Assembly: GCA_965112735.1 (NCBI GenBank)
Contig: OZ218959.1
Coordinates: 3,381,102-3,445,101, forward strand
Reading direction: 5' to 3'
Origin: Phaeosaccion multiseriatum
Lineage: Eukaryota > Ochrophyta, other classes
Length of the DNA stretch: 64,000 nt
The notes under the pieces were generated by a model. That model had not been told where the DNA came from, did not search any database, and saw only the letters and a list, made by a program, of their open reading frames with translations. Of the stretch, positions 1 to 11,301 are shown piece after piece. A program made the translations under genes and the position numbers. The stretch's first letter is position 1; the number at the start of each line of letters is the position of its first letter.

Positions 1-1017
1 GAGGACGAGGCCCTGCTGGTCGCCGTGCGCGAGACGTCAACATTCGGCACGGGTGCCGGCGGTGCGGGCCTCTCTCCTCCTGTATTGCGCATCGTGGACG
101 CGCGTTCCGTCATCAACGCAAAGGGCAACGCTCTCCTTGGCAAGGGGCATGAGGTGGTGTCGAGGCTGGCACACACTGAGATCTCCTTCATGAAGATTGA
201 GAACATTCACGCCATGAGGAACAGTTTTGCCGCCTTGGCCGTGGCTTGTGCATCTGACGACGAGCTGTGGTTCTCCTCCCTGCACGACTCGCGATGGCTG
301 CACCACATTGCTGCGCTCATGAAGGGGGCAGTCGCTGTGGCCAGGCATCTTGACGCAGGAGACCCCGTGCTCGTGCATTGCAGCGACGGTTGGGACCGGA
401 CGAGTCAGCTCACCGCGGGGGCGCAGCTCCTCTTGGACCCGTACTTTCGCACCCTCCGGGGCTTCCAGACCCTCATAGAGAAGGACTGGTGTGCGTTTGG
501 CCACCAATTCGCCACTCGGACAGGGAGCGGCGGCAACGAAGGGCATGAGGTCTCCCCGGTGTGGGTTCAGTTCCTCGACATGGTGTTTCAGCTCATCAGT
601 CAGTTCCCCTTGGCCTTCGAGTTCAACGAGGCGCTGCTGCTCTTTCTGCTGCGAGCGGGCTATAGTCGTTGGTTCAGCACCTTCCTCTTTAACTCCGAGA
701 GGGAGCGTTCGGCAGTTCTTTCTCAGTGCACACCAGAGGCCACGGTGACGGTCTGGCAGCACGTGCACCACAGCAGGGAGCTGTACCTCAACCCCATTTA
801 CGACTCCTCCCAGGGCTCTCAGAGTTGCGGTAGGGGAGGGGGGGCACGGCGGCGGCTGAGTCCCTCATGCAGCGTCAGGTTGTTGAGCGTGTGGCACCAG
901 GCCTACGGGGGGGGGCACTCCCAGGGGGAGTCGAGTAAGGAGGATGTCCTGCTGCGCAAGGTGCAGAGCCTACAGGCCATAATTACTGCTCAACAGAGAG
1001 CGGCGGACCGAGCGTGT

Positions 1018-1057
<40 letters not shown>

Positions 1058-1230
1058 TCCCCCCAGATCCGCCGGCAGGCCTAACCGATAGTATGCAGCA
1101 GGCCGCCGGGATGTACAGCGAGAAGGGTGTACGTGGCTTTGATGGCTTGGACCACGCGGAGCACGCGGAGAGTGGCGATGGAGACGACGGAGACGGCGAA
1201 GACAGCGACACGATCATGGTCGTCCGTTAG
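1..1230 (+). CDS. Myotubularin-family phosphoinositide 3-phosphatase, C-terminal part (5' truncated)
   Basis: The frame is open from the first base to a TAG at 1228-1230, so the start lies outside the window; 409 codons are visible. Bases 379-399 encode the CX5R active-site signature CSDGWDR, typical of myotubularins, preceded by VLVH. Downstream come the family's conserved stretches: a dispersed TSQL/LLLDPYFRT block, the GFQTLIEKDW block and the FPLAFEFNEALL block. Members of this family remove the 3-phosphate from PI3P and PI(3,5)P2 on endosomal membranes. The presence of Cys and Arg argues for an active enzyme rather than a pseudophosphatase. After the catalytic domain the protein has a glycine-rich linker, a short helix, a CAG-encoded glutamine run near 1018-1062, and an acidic tail. 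It ends 140 bases before the tail of the opposing CASP gene. Confidence 0.93.
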
Positions 1231-1370
1231 CGTTGGCCGTGCTTCCCTCTCAACTATGTTTATATCCCATGTATATATTAGCGGAAAGGGGTTTATTTTA
1301 TTAGAATTAACGGAAGGTTTATTCACATTGTTTGCATCTCCGGCCCCTGTTTCATGTACAATCGCTAGTG

Positions 1371-4231
1371 CTACTCCCCTTGCCCCTGCCCCAGCTGCTG
1401 CTCGGCTGCGAGTCCGTTGAGGTGGTCGTTGAGCTCATTGCCACCCTCGAAGGGGTTGTTGGGGATCATGTCGGCCGGCTGCAGCAGCAGCTCCCCACAC
1501 TGCACAGTGCCGTGACTGTGCACCCAATAGCTCATGGTGAGGAACACCACAAGGTGCAGGGCCACCACGTACAGGAAGAGGAGGTGGCGGGCCTGCTTGT
1601 TACCCAGGAACATGCGTGTGGTGCTGAACATGATGCGCTCCGGGACACTCAGTTCGTCGTATTTGCGTGCCTGCTCCCTTTGACTGAACTGCGAGAAGGG
1701 GCTGATGCGCGTCTCGTACATTTGTCGGTAGCGGCCCGTGGAGTGGCGGGACCCGCCCTTTCGGTCGGCGGCAGACAAAGAGCCTTCAGGAGGTGGCGAT
1801 GGCGCGGTGGCACTCAGCCCAGCCCCAGACTCGAGGTCCTCGGCCGGGAGGGGGGGGTTCTGCTGCTGGTACTGATAGCTCTGCAGAAAGCGAACCTTCT
1901 CGTACAGCTGACAGACACGTGCGTGTTGGTGGGGAGCGCCGACACGTCGTTAGTTACAAGCAGCAAACAGCGAGCATGCCCGACCCGGACGGACACAAAA
2001 GACACACTCACACACACACAAATACACACACCTTGAGGTTGTCCTTCTCCATCTCTTCGAAGGACGCGGCCTTATCCGTTGCCTGCCTCTTGAGCTCCTC
2101 CTTCTCCGCGTCAAGCTCCGCCATGCGCTTCCTGAAGCGATCTCTCTGCGCCTGGACGATGCGCAGGACATCAACTCCCTGGTGCTGCTGTACGACCAAC
2201 TGCTGCTGTTGCTGCTGCTGCTGCTGCTGCCCGTCTTCCGCCATTGCTTTGAGCAAGGCCTCTTCGCTGCCGTCGGAATCTTGTTTGAGGTTGGGGGCAG
2301 TGTTGCTGCTGCTGCCGCCGCCGCCGCCGGAGTACTTGCCCGCAAGGTGCTCCTCGAGCTCGTGTATCACGCTGAGTCTCTCTGCCAACACTCGATCTGC
2401 CTCCACCAGCTGCACCCTGCCAAGCTCCGCCACCGCCCGCTGCTCCTCGGCCTCTCGTCGGGCAGTCACGAGGTCGCCCTCAAGCCGCCGAACCTTCTTC
2501 TTCACAATGGCCTCCATGCTCCTCGCCTGAGGAGGCTTCTCGATGAAGTCCTCGGGGTCGACGCTGCCATCTGTATCGTCCTCCTCCACGACATTGAATT
2601 CCAACTGCTGCAACATGAGGATCTGCTTCTTGAGCTGGTCCACCTCCTCTTTGGAGGCGCTGCCCTTGAGGTGCTCCTGAGCGGCTTTCCTCTCCTCTCG
2701 CGCAGTCTCAAGCTCGTCTTTCAACGCATGCGCCTGCAACAGCGCAATAGTCGTGTGTGTGTGTGAGAGTGTGTGTGTGCATGTTGGAAAGATAAACAAC
2801 AAAAGCATCGACCCGCCCGTCGCTCACTCACCTCTCCCACGAGAAGCTTCTTCTCCTTGAGCAGCGCGGCCTCCCTTGCGGCAAACTCCTCTCTGTGCCT
2901 CGCGTACAGCGAGGAGACACTCTCCAGCTCCTGCTCGAGCGCGGCCGTGGCCCCTTTGAGCTCGCTCTGGAGAGAGAGGGAGGCGTTTGTGGGGCTGCTG
3001 CTGCGAGGCTCCCGCCGCTCCAGCTTGTGCTGCAACTCCTTCTTGTCTCCCTTGAGGAGCGCCACTTGCGCGTTTGCCGTATCGATGGAAGTCGTCAGAA
3101 TGTCTCTCTCCGCTGCCCACGCTGCCTCTCTCTCCTGGGCGCCCCGTGTTGACTCAAAGAGCAGCGTCTGGGCGCGATCGGACCTCGCCTGGGCATCTGC
3201 AAGCTCGTCCAACGCCGCCTGGACCCTGTTGTTGGGGGACGGAATGTACTAAGTGAGTTGCTGTGCTTCGCTTCCTTTGCTCTTACTAGAACGCACAAGC
3301 TCCCGCACCTTCGCTGGAGCGTGGCCTCGTTCTCGGAAACCTCCGCCAGCTTGAGTCTCGCGTCCTCCTCCAGCTTGGCCTGCTTGGCGGCCAGCGATGA
3401 CGCCACCTTCTCCGTCATGCTCTCGTCGTACTCCTTTAGCCTGTTTTTTTGGCCAACGTAAAAGAGAGAGGGTTAAGGCCACACACACAAAAGGCTTACG
3501 CTTTGGCTGCTTACTTCGGTCACATGCAATTTACTCACTTGTCCTCCAACTTGCGGATGGTAATGTCCTGATTCTTGAGCTTGCTGAACTCCGTCTCGTA
3601 GTCCGCCAGCTCCTGCTTCAGCCTCTGCAGCTGCAGCTCCGACACGGCGGCCTTGGGGGCCTCCTGCAGGGCAGCAGACAGGGCTGCAGCGGGGTCTGGC
3701 GCCTCGTACAGAGCCTTGTACAGGGAGTAAAAGGCATTGTCGCTGAACTTACTCCGCCGAGTCAAGGCATCCACCTCTTCTTGGTACGCCTTGAGCAGGT
3801 CCTGTTTGTTGTTTGGTGTGCTTTGTGTGGGCTCAGGCTTAACTTGAAAGCCTGTTCCCTTTGCCTCTTCATCCTCACCTTGATGCTGCCAATCTTCTCC
3901 TCGTCGCTTCTCCTTCGGAAGTCTTTTGTACTCTCCGCCAGTCGCTTCCGCCCTCTCAGGCTCACGTCCTTGGCGTCCTGCATCTGCAGCGCTTGCTGGT
4001 CCAGCTGTATCCGCCGCCCGTCCAAGTCGAAAGCCCGCCAGTACTCTAACACAGACTTTCACAGCACAGCAACGGGGATGGGGGGGGGGGGATTCAATTA
4101 ACACCTGCCCATTCTGGGAGAAGGTGGAAAATGTGATTGCTTACGTGAAGGTGCCCTCCTCCCTGCGATGTCGCCGTCGGACTTTCGGGCCCGACGACCT
4201 CCACCGGCTCGCCCACGGCCTCCATCTCCAT
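1371..4231 (-). CDS. Golgi membrane protein CASP (CUX1-related), 7 exons
   Basis: Seven exons can be joined in phase: 4231-4145, 4055-3879, 3801-3539, 3440-3309, 3225-2832, 2733-2032 and 1907-1371, giving about 763 residues. The N-terminal exon pair carries the CASP/CUX signature (EYWRAFDLDGRR, then RKRLAEST and LLKAYQEEVDALT). A long coiled coil with a Gln run follows. The C-terminal exon holds RISPFSQFSQRE followed by one transmembrane helix (HLLFLYVVALHLVVFLTM), matching the CASP C-terminal domain. In animals, plants and yeast CASP is a tail-anchored golgin involved in tethering and retrograde transport within the Golgi. The ATG at 4229-4231 lies 200 bases from the start of the divergent plastid-protein gene, and another in-frame ATG is two codons downstream. 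The start is inferred, while the body and C-terminus are well supported. Confidence 0.92.
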
Positions 4232-4431
4232 CGGTGCCGACGATTAATGTTGTGTTGCTTCGTCGATCTTTTTCTCCCTTCTCGCCGGGCCAGCCTGTGA
4301 GCTGTGGCGAAGCACCAACATTTTACCTCCTGCTGCTCTTCAATAAAGGATTTTGCAGGTGCTTTTTGCGTCCACCCCCAAAACATCCCTGTAGGCATAC
4401 TGTGCGGGGAGGGGGCTGGGGGCTGGAGGCC
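4232..4431. promoter_or_regulatory. Divergent intergenic spacer, likely shared promoter
   Basis: Only 200 bases separate the start codons of the CASP gene (-) and the plastid-targeted coiled-coil gene (+). Both promoters and both 5' leaders must fit here or overlap. No clear TATA box was seen. The shared-promoter reading is inferred from spacing alone. Confidence 0.4.
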
Positions 4432-7201
4432 ATGCGTCGCTTTGTGCTCGCGGCCACCTTACTGCTGGTGAATGTGGCGGCCGTCCATGGCTTCCATGGC
4501 CCACCACTGCGGCTGCATACTTCCTTTGAGCAGCAGTGTAGACGAAGTAGCAGCAGCAGCAGTAGTAGTAGTGGTAGTAGCAGAAGCAGTAGGATATATA
4601 GCACGGACGGCGGCACGGACGGCGGCACGGACGGCAGCACGGACGTCAGCGCTGCGACGAGGGACGTACTGGCAAAGCTCAAAGAGTCCGGCAAGATGAA
4701 GGCCAAGGCGGCAGAGGCGGCGAGGAGCAAAGGACGGTGGAAGCGAGCTCGGGCCATGTCGAGATTGACTCGTCGGGAAGACGACTCTTTACCCCCGAGC
4801 GAGGACCCTCTTCCTCCCCTTAGCGGCATTGGTGTGGTGACGCCAAGCCCCCCGCCCGAAGAAGAGACGCCGGAGGACCGTGCCTTTCGCATAGCAAAGG
4901 AGCGGGCTAGAACAGACGCGGCAGGAAACCGAAGGGCTGCCGCAGCGGCGGAGGCTGTGGCAATGGCTCGAGCGAAGGCTAAGGTAGAGGCCGAAATGAA
5001 GGCCAAGGCGGAGGCGGAGGCCAAAGCCAAGCTGGATGCAGGAATCACGCCCGAGGTGGAGGCGAGGATGAAGGAGGAAGAGGAGGCGCGGATGAAGGCG
5101 CAAGCCAAGGCGCAGGCAGAGGCTGATGCGAAGGCCAAGGCGGCCAAGGCGGCTGCGCTCGCCGAAGAGAGGGCCGCCAACTTGGCGCAGAGGGAAGCAG
5201 ACGCAGCGTGGGAGGCCAAGGCCCTTGAGCGAGCTCAGAACGAGGACGCCCGTTTGAGGGCAGAGGAAGAAGAACAGCGGCGCGCTCGGAAGGAAAAGAT
5301 GGAGGAGGAGGATGCCAAGCTGAAGGCAGAAGCGGCGCTGTTGTCTCCCGAAGACGTCCCCATCGGGCAGGAGTACGTGTCTCCGGAGAATGACAACCCA
5401 GCCTACATGGACACGCGCAACATTGTCATTGTTGCCAAAGTGGAGCTCGACGAGGGGCAGGCGCTGCTCGATGAAGCCATTCGTCGCTGGCAGAGTGCTA
5501 CGCAAAAGGTGGGGGCCATACGCGACGAGCTCTCGCCCCGGAAGCTCGCCGCCAAGGAGGCTGACCGGAGGCGTGTGTGGGCCAACAAATTCGGCACTGT
5601 TGAGGAAATGAAGTTGGCGGAAGAGCAGGCCAAGCTCGCCGCATCCAAGTCGGTAGTGATGGTCAGGGAGAGGGAAGTTGCCGACGTGCAGGTGAGCAAC
5701 CGGCTGCATGAGGTCCAGATTGAGCAGTTCCAGGTAAAGAAGCTCAACCTTCGCATGGAGGACGGGACGCTCAAGTACAAGGCGGCCTTGCGGGACATTG
5801 AAACGGGTATTGAGGCGGCCAGAGATATCTCGCGCAATGCCATTCGATCCGCGATGGCGGAGGCGGAGGCCCGACACCGCGCCGACGAAGAAGTGACCAT
5901 CCAGAAAATGCTCACTCTGAACTTTGGGAGAGAGGAACGGGACCGGTGGATGAGCTCGCCGGAGGGGCAGGCTGTGCAGCAAGAGGCGGAGAGGCAGAAG
6001 AAGGTGGAGCAAGAAGCAAGGAGCTTGTACTTTAAGGAGCGTGCTGAGCAGCAGCGACAGGAGGCGGCCGAGAGAGAGGCCAAGGAGAGAATGCTGGCGA
6101 AGCTCAAGCCAGACGAAGATGCCGACACGGAGGGCTACAAGGCGGAGGCGAGCCTGGTGGAGTCCAAGCTCAATCTAAGGAAGAATCGCGCTGCGGCCAA
6201 GATGAAGGCCGAGGCATGGCTCAAGGAGGAGAGGGAGATGGCCGTGGCGGAGCGCACATGGCTCTCCAAGAGGCGTGACTACGAGAAGAAGCACTCGGTG
6301 CAAAAGAAGGAGACGCAGCTTGCCAAGGCGCTTGCACGCCTCTCGCCCGCCGAAAAGGAAGCCCGGAGCAGCATGTTGCCCGCAGAGATGGCTCTCTTTG
6401 ACGCCGAGCTCGCTCTGGCCGCCGCCACTGACGAGGAATGGGAGACTACGGCAGAGCTCAATGTCAAGGAAAGCCCCGACAGTGCGTCTGGAGGGGCGGA
6501 TGCCTCAGTCGCGGCGGGTATGGTCGAGCTACAGAAGATGATCAAGAGCGACGACGAGTTTCGAGAGCAGAAGAAGAAGGACCTGCAGGAGCTCGTGGAG
6601 GAGAACAGGAGAAACGACCCCCCCCCCACGGCCAAGGACCAGGTGGACACCATCATCAAGCACACGAGCATCATGGGGCTCAAGGACATTCTCAAGCAGC
6701 AGGTTCGTCGTGTCCACTCCTCCTCCCTATCTCGTACGTGTTGTTGTTGTTGAGTCCAGGATGGCCCCCTCCTTTTTCTTGTACTTGTACAGGGTGTAAA
6801 CTTGATGTCGCTGCCCACTGGAGTCTACGCTTCTCGCAAGAAGCTTGCCCCCTATCTTGTCAAGATCCTCGCCGGGGAGGAGGAGGACTATGACCTAGCT
6901 CTGCAGACTCTTCGGGTATGTATGTGTGTTCGTTTCGTCTGTGCTTTTTGTTTTTTGTTTGTTTGTATTTGTGTTTGTTCGTGTGTGTGTGTGGTGTGTC
7001 TCTTTGCGCTTTTGCCTTGTGACGAACGAGCAAGTTGTGCCATGCTTACCTCTGCTCCGCTGTTTTGCTTCTTTGCTTTCTCAGGACGTGGACCGCCTGA
7101 TGCTTGAGTCTGTAGCGGATAGGGTGCCCAAGCCGCCCAAGACGTGGTGGGGCAAGTCCAGACTCTTCAACCTGGAAGAGAAGAACAACTACACGGACTA
7201 G
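4432..7201 (+). CDS. Plastid-targeted coiled-coil protein of unknown function, 3 exons
   Basis: Exons 4432-6702, 6793-6915 and 7085-7201 join in phase to give 836 residues. The first 20 or so residues form a signal peptide (MRRF, then a hydrophobic run) ending in AAVHG|FHGPP. Phenylalanine directly after the predicted cleavage site, followed by a Ser/Arg-rich stretch, fits the bipartite plastid presequence of red-lineage secondary plastids. The mature part is dominated by Ala/Glu/Lys-rich helix (about residues 150-350) and a second helical block up to residue 760. It ends in a more globular, conserved-looking tail (LPTGVYASRKKLAPYLVKI and a C-terminal PPKTWWGKSRLF). No catalytic motif is seen. 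An upstream in-frame region from 4168 is open but lacks a good reason to be translated. I do not recognise the family. Confidence 0.82.
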
Positions 7202-7357
7202 GGCATCAGGAATTTTTAATTGAAAACAGAGATACAGTACCCCCTCTCCTGTGTTTCAGTGTCTATTATTCTATTAGCCTCCAGGGTATGAGGAAGCGAC
7301 GGAGCGGAGGTGAGAGCGAGAGCAGGAGCACAGCAACACTGCCCAGGGGGAAACCAA

Positions 7358-8102
7358 TCACGACATCATTGTCCTTGTCGCTTTCACCAGAGACTCGTTG
7401 CTAAACGGGTACCGCAAGAGGCTGCTGAAGAGGTGCTGCTCGTACTCGTCTTCCCGCCACTTGGACGACGAGTCGACGAGGAGTGTCAACTGGATGTTCC
7501 GCTGTCGCCCCGAGGCCACGGCCTTTATTAGCCTCGCCGCTTCTTCCCCGCTCAGATTCTTCTCGTCCTTCTGCACGAATACTGCGTGATAGCTGGAGGA
7601 TAGAGCACAGGTCGGGGGGGGGAGGGGGAGGGGAGTAAGTGGGATTGGGGGAGAGGGAAAGAGCAACGAACTGGACGGGGTTGACTACCCGGAACTTTAA
7701 AGCCCGCCGCAGGCCGCAGCATAAGCCTGTAGCCTTCGGCACCCACCTCGTGTCAGCCATTCTCTCCACCGCCTCGAAGTTGGAGGCCACCACGTCAAAG
7801 ACCCAGGCTTTGCCCAGCGCCGCACTCACAGCTTCCCCGAGAACATTACCAGTCTCCAGCAGAACCGCGCTATCGGTGTGTGTCGTAACAAACAGGGCCC
7901 GTACTGCTGCAGAACATGACTGACCTCGCAGTCCTTGGTCTTCCATGTTCCTCTCCCGCAAAGCTGGGGTGGGTACGCGTAAATCCCTTTTCCTCTATTC
8001 CCCCTTCTACTAGAGTCACTACTCCTCAGTACCCTGAGCTCATCAGCTTTCGAACATACCTTGCACCGCTTCCCTAACGCCCTTCACAAGGGTGTGTTGC
8101 AC
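7358..8102 (-). CDS. Degenerate receiver-like (pseudo-receiver) protein; upstream exons uncertain
   Basis: Three exons join in phase: 8102-8060, 7906-7747 and 7592-7358 (stop TGA). They encode about 145 residues with the beta-alpha layout of a response-regulator receiver: a VRALFVTTH strand, a YHAVFVQKD strand where the phospho-acceptor would sit, an IQLTLLVDSS strand where Thr/Ser normally follows, and a final LLRYPFS that resembles the usual L-K-P-F motif. The acidic pair, the phosphorylatable Asp and the Lys all look substituted, so phosphotransfer would not be expected. The assignment is from pattern only. An exon may lie further upstream (open to about 8367, with a GTAAGC donor near 8200), so the true start is not fixed. 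The gene is tail-to-tail with the plastid coiled-coil gene. Confidence 0.5.
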
Positions 8103-8409
8103 CTATCTCGCTGGGCCTTTCTTTGTTAATACTCAAAGGGGGATCACAAAACTAAAGCTGCTGCTGGCTGCTGCTGCTGCTGCTGCTGCTGCTACCGCTT
8201 ACGTACTCGGACCAAATAACCGTCCTTAGCCCCAGAAAGCCAGAAAGCAGTGCTGTCCTGTGTACTGTCTCCGTCCGAAGTGGTGAGTTAAGGTGGTGGA
8301 CTGTGATGTGTGGCCCTCCAACTGCCAACACCCTGCGCGGGAAGGAAACCCATCGTGAAACTGTCACAGACTTATTACTGCATTCTATGAAAGGGGGGGG
8401 ATAGATGAA
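8103..8409. other. Spacer with possible 5' exon of the pseudo-receiver gene and a CTG run
   Basis: The stretch holds a (CTG)n tract near 8157-8192 and, on the minus strand, an open segment ending at a GTAAGC donor near 8200. That segment could be an upstream exon of the pseudo-receiver gene. No ATG in a good position was found. The divergent hypothetical gene starts at 8410. Confidence 0.35.
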
Positions 8410-9247
8410 ATGACCTCCGCGCCCCTCTCTTCCGAAGAGAGTGCGAAGGATGGAGACGAGGCGTGGAGGCGAAGCGTGATACAGGTAAAGTATACAAAGT
8501 AGCTCTCTTTCCCTATCTCTGTCTCCCTCTCTACTTTTTTTTGCCGTCGCGTCTCTCTCACTCTACTTCTCTTCTCCCAACTCTCGCATGCGCTGAGCAC
8601 AGGCGGTTCCCATCCCGGACCTGAGCCACACTGGAATCAAGACAGCGTTTGACTACCAGGCGACACAGGCTCTGTCCCCGGATGGCAACGTGACTCGAGA
8701 GTTTCGTGAGATCATCAACCATAGAATGAGATCGTGCACAATAGTCCCGGACGAAAAAGATCAGGACATGAGCGCCAAGGACTACAAAAGGACGGTGCGG
8801 CGCTATCGGAAGGGGGTTGGTGGTGCCTCCCCCCTAATGTCCCGGATGTCGCTTCTGGAGGGAGATGGGCAGGGCAACGGAGGCTTAGGAAATAGTGACA
8901 GTGCCCTCACCAGCGGCAGCAGCGTAAGCAACAAGGAGCGCCACCATCGAAGTGTGCGATTAGCCGCGTTTCGGCAGGACCTCGCTGACTTACAGGAGAC
9001 CAACGACCCGTCCTTCTCCAGAGAAAAGGACTGCCCTTGGGGCCAGGCAAGACAGCTGGACAACCTGCCAAGAAGGAAAAGAGGGAGGAAGAAGAAGGCG
9101 ACGACGACTGCAGCTCTTCTGGGGTGCTTACTCGATCTCGCCTACGAAAAGCGCCCGGAGGAGGCATGGGATTTGCAGGGGTTGCCGGATAGTATCGTAG
9201 AGACCACGGCCCAGAACCGGAGGGCGAGAACGCCACTGCCGCGCTAG
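8410..9247 (+). CDS. Hypothetical basic protein, 2 exons
   Basis: Exon 1 (8410-8484, 25 codons starting MTSAPLSSEE) ends in CAG|GTAAAG. Exon 2 starts at 8603 after a strong pyrimidine tract and GCACAG, and runs to a TAG at 9245-9247, giving 239 residues. The start is supported by the perfect phase match and the long polypyrimidine stretch (8500-8580) before the acceptor. The sequence is hydrophilic, with a Ser/Gly-rich middle and a basic cluster (RRKRGRKKK near residue 175) that could act as a nuclear localisation signal. No domain is recognised. A nuclear role would be inference from the basic patch only. Confidence 0.6.
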
Positions 9248-9928
9248 CCCTTTTGGTAGCTTTTGCTTAGATCATTCGAATAACTTAGTCGTTGTAAATC
9301 TTGGCGTTTGGCGTGGCGCCAAGCCTCCTCCCCTTCCGCCTGAAGCAGCAGAGAAAGCCGCAAAGGGGCTCTCTCAGCGTCTCGGTGGAGTTCTGGCACT
9401 CAAGGCGGGCCTTTCGGAAGGAATGACAGCGCCCACAAAGGGGACGCTCTCAACCTTTGCTATTGGCCTTTCAGTATGCCCCACCACACCTGTACTTGGT
9501 CTCCTTCCGTTCAGGAGGTGTAGACACAACAACACGCCTCCGATCCGAACCAGACTAAACCGGGCGTAATACATCCCTAGGGGCAATCACCCCCGTCGGG
9601 GTCCATACACGCGCTCACGCTTCTTAACTCCGGCTCTCGAGACGCAGTTTCTCCCTGGACTCCTCTCTGCGAAAGCAGAAGCTCGGTGGGCGATGCATTG
9701 CTGTAGAGCAAAACTTCTTGTAGTCAGAAGCCACCTCCATGCCCTTGCAATCTCCACCAAATGTTGAAGGACAAACTCTTTACAGAGTGCTGTCCCAGGA
9801 TTCATATCTCGGAAGCCGAACAGAGTCTCACGCACTGGTCTTCGGACGTAGCGGTGCTACGATAGAGGGGATAACGTAGTCAGCCCCCACAAGCTCGGCT
9901 CCTCGCACCTCTCATCACCCCACTGTAC
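9248..9928. other. Convergent intergenic region, no feature recognised
   Basis: About 680 bases lie between the 3' ends of the hypothetical protein and the Nudix gene. Short minus-strand open frames exist (9374-9586, 9587-9835) but have no recognisable protein pattern and no convincing splice sites linking them to neighbours. Confidence 0.4.
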
Positions 9929-11008
9929 CTATCGCGCCCGCCCCCCCTTTCCCAGCACGCTCAGGGCCATGCCGAGACCCGTGCCAAGGATGACGAGTCC
10001 GAAAGCAGCAAACAAGTGGCTTCCATGCCGCTCCTCCTTGTCGCTGACACCCAGGCCGAGCGCATAGGCGTAGAGCCGAGCATCGATCTGGAAACCCTGT
10101 TCTTGACTCAGCCGATCCAAGCTCTCTCGTAGGGAACGAAGGGGAAGCCTGTGAACCGTGATGAGCTCCCCCTCTTCAGGCGTAGCCACAGCGTTCACAT
10201 TCTCCGGGGCATCCCTGAGATTCGGCCCGGGTGCGATCGAAGGGTATGTTGCAGGCCCAAGCGTGAGCAAGGGGGAGGGGAACTGATGGAACACAATTTC
10301 TCTGAGCTCACCCGTCGATGTCCATCGCCACGTATCTCATGTTGGCATTCGTCATACCTGGATCGCACGGGGTAATGGGCGACTGGAACAAGTGCATTGG
10401 GCGGAGCGAAGGCAGCAACACTAAATGGGATAGGCTGAAATGGATTTAGAGTCACACAAGAGCACCGACCTGCGAGACGACGGTGCCTGAGTATCCGGTT
10501 TCCTCCTTCAGCTCTCGGACAGCAGCTTCACTTGCGCTTTCCCCGGCATCCACTAGCCCCTTCGGCGCATTCACGTAAGACAAGAGCGTCAGCTGCGGTG
10601 GCGAGTGCTTGGTTTCAATGCCCTTCTACTCTATCACTCACCGCCGGTGCTTCGATCATATCTCCGTCCGGACAGGGAGGCCTAAACTGCGACACAAGCA
10701 AGAGTTCTGCTGGCTTCCCCGTCTTGGGGTACCGAACAACGCCCATTACAGCCACGCCATCGCACTCGGATCTTCGCGTCGGACGAAAAGCCGCCTCCCA
10801 GAGTCGGTCTTTGCCAGCAGGATCTTGCCAAAAAATCTTTACAAAAAGGGAAGAAACGAGCAGGCAGCGCGCGTTTAGCTGCAAGGGTCCCCGCTGTGTC
10901 TTTCTTTACAGGGTTGCTTGCCTTCTTCAGGGACACCCATCGGAAATCGGGCGCGGCGAGAAGCTCCTCCTTGACGACAATACTGCTTTTCATCCTCTCT
11001 CCCTTCAT
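9929..11008 (-). CDS. NUDT5-like Nudix hydrolase (ADP-sugar pyrophosphatase) with C-terminal membrane tail, 5 exons
   Basis: Exons 11008-10922, 10836-10642, 10559-10470, 10382-10312 and 10214-9929 join in phase to 242 residues (the ATG at 10993 would give 237). The third exon carries a complete Nudix box, G-x5-E-x7-REL-x-EE-x-G, seen as GLVDAGES and RELKEETGY. Flanking blocks (ECDGVAVMGVV, QFRPP, SPITPCDPGMTN, DARLYAYAL) follow human NUDT5 in order. Such enzymes split ADP-ribose and related nucleotides to AMP plus the sugar phosphate. Unusually, the C-terminus adds a hydrophobic segment (FAAFGLVILGTGLGMALSVL) that could serve as a tail anchor. Intron 1 has a GC donor (AAG|GCAAGC), accepted because the join restores the NUDT5 alignment exactly. 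The start is 293 bases from the divergent MORN gene. Confidence 0.9.
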
Positions 11009-11301
11009 TTCCTCAATCCGTCCTTGCTCCGTGGTTTCTCTGTCTTACTGTCTTACTCTATTTTAGCGTGTGGAGAGAATGGGGGGGCGATGAAGGATCG
11101 GCGAAGGATCGGAAAAGAAGGGAGAATCCATGAGCCAGTTGTGAATTCTGTAACGTTCCTTTTCTTTATCATCTCTCCTCTCCTTATCTCTCCTCTCCTT
11201 TCTCCCTCCTCCCTCTTTTTCTCTCTTTTCTACAAAAGAAGGGGCACTGCTTCCCCCCTCTATTCTCTGTTTGGTCGAAAGCCCTGGCTGTTGCAGATAA
11301 A
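11009..11301. promoter_or_regulatory. Divergent spacer with pyrimidine-rich block
   Basis: This 293-base spacer separates the starts of the Nudix (-) and MORN (+) genes. Its right half (11156-11235) is a strand-biased CT-rich block, close upstream of the MORN start. A shared promoter is inferred from layout only. Confidence 0.35.

Noticed and set aside
37-771. 244-codon open frame on the minus strand
   Set aside because: It is antisense to the conserved myotubularin catalytic domain and has no recognisable protein pattern.
4323-6128. Long minus-strand open frames (298, 407 and 241 codons) opposite the plastid coiled-coil gene
   Set aside because: They are the mirror of Ala/Glu/Lys codons in GC-rich DNA and yield Ser/Leu/Ala-rich low-complexity products.
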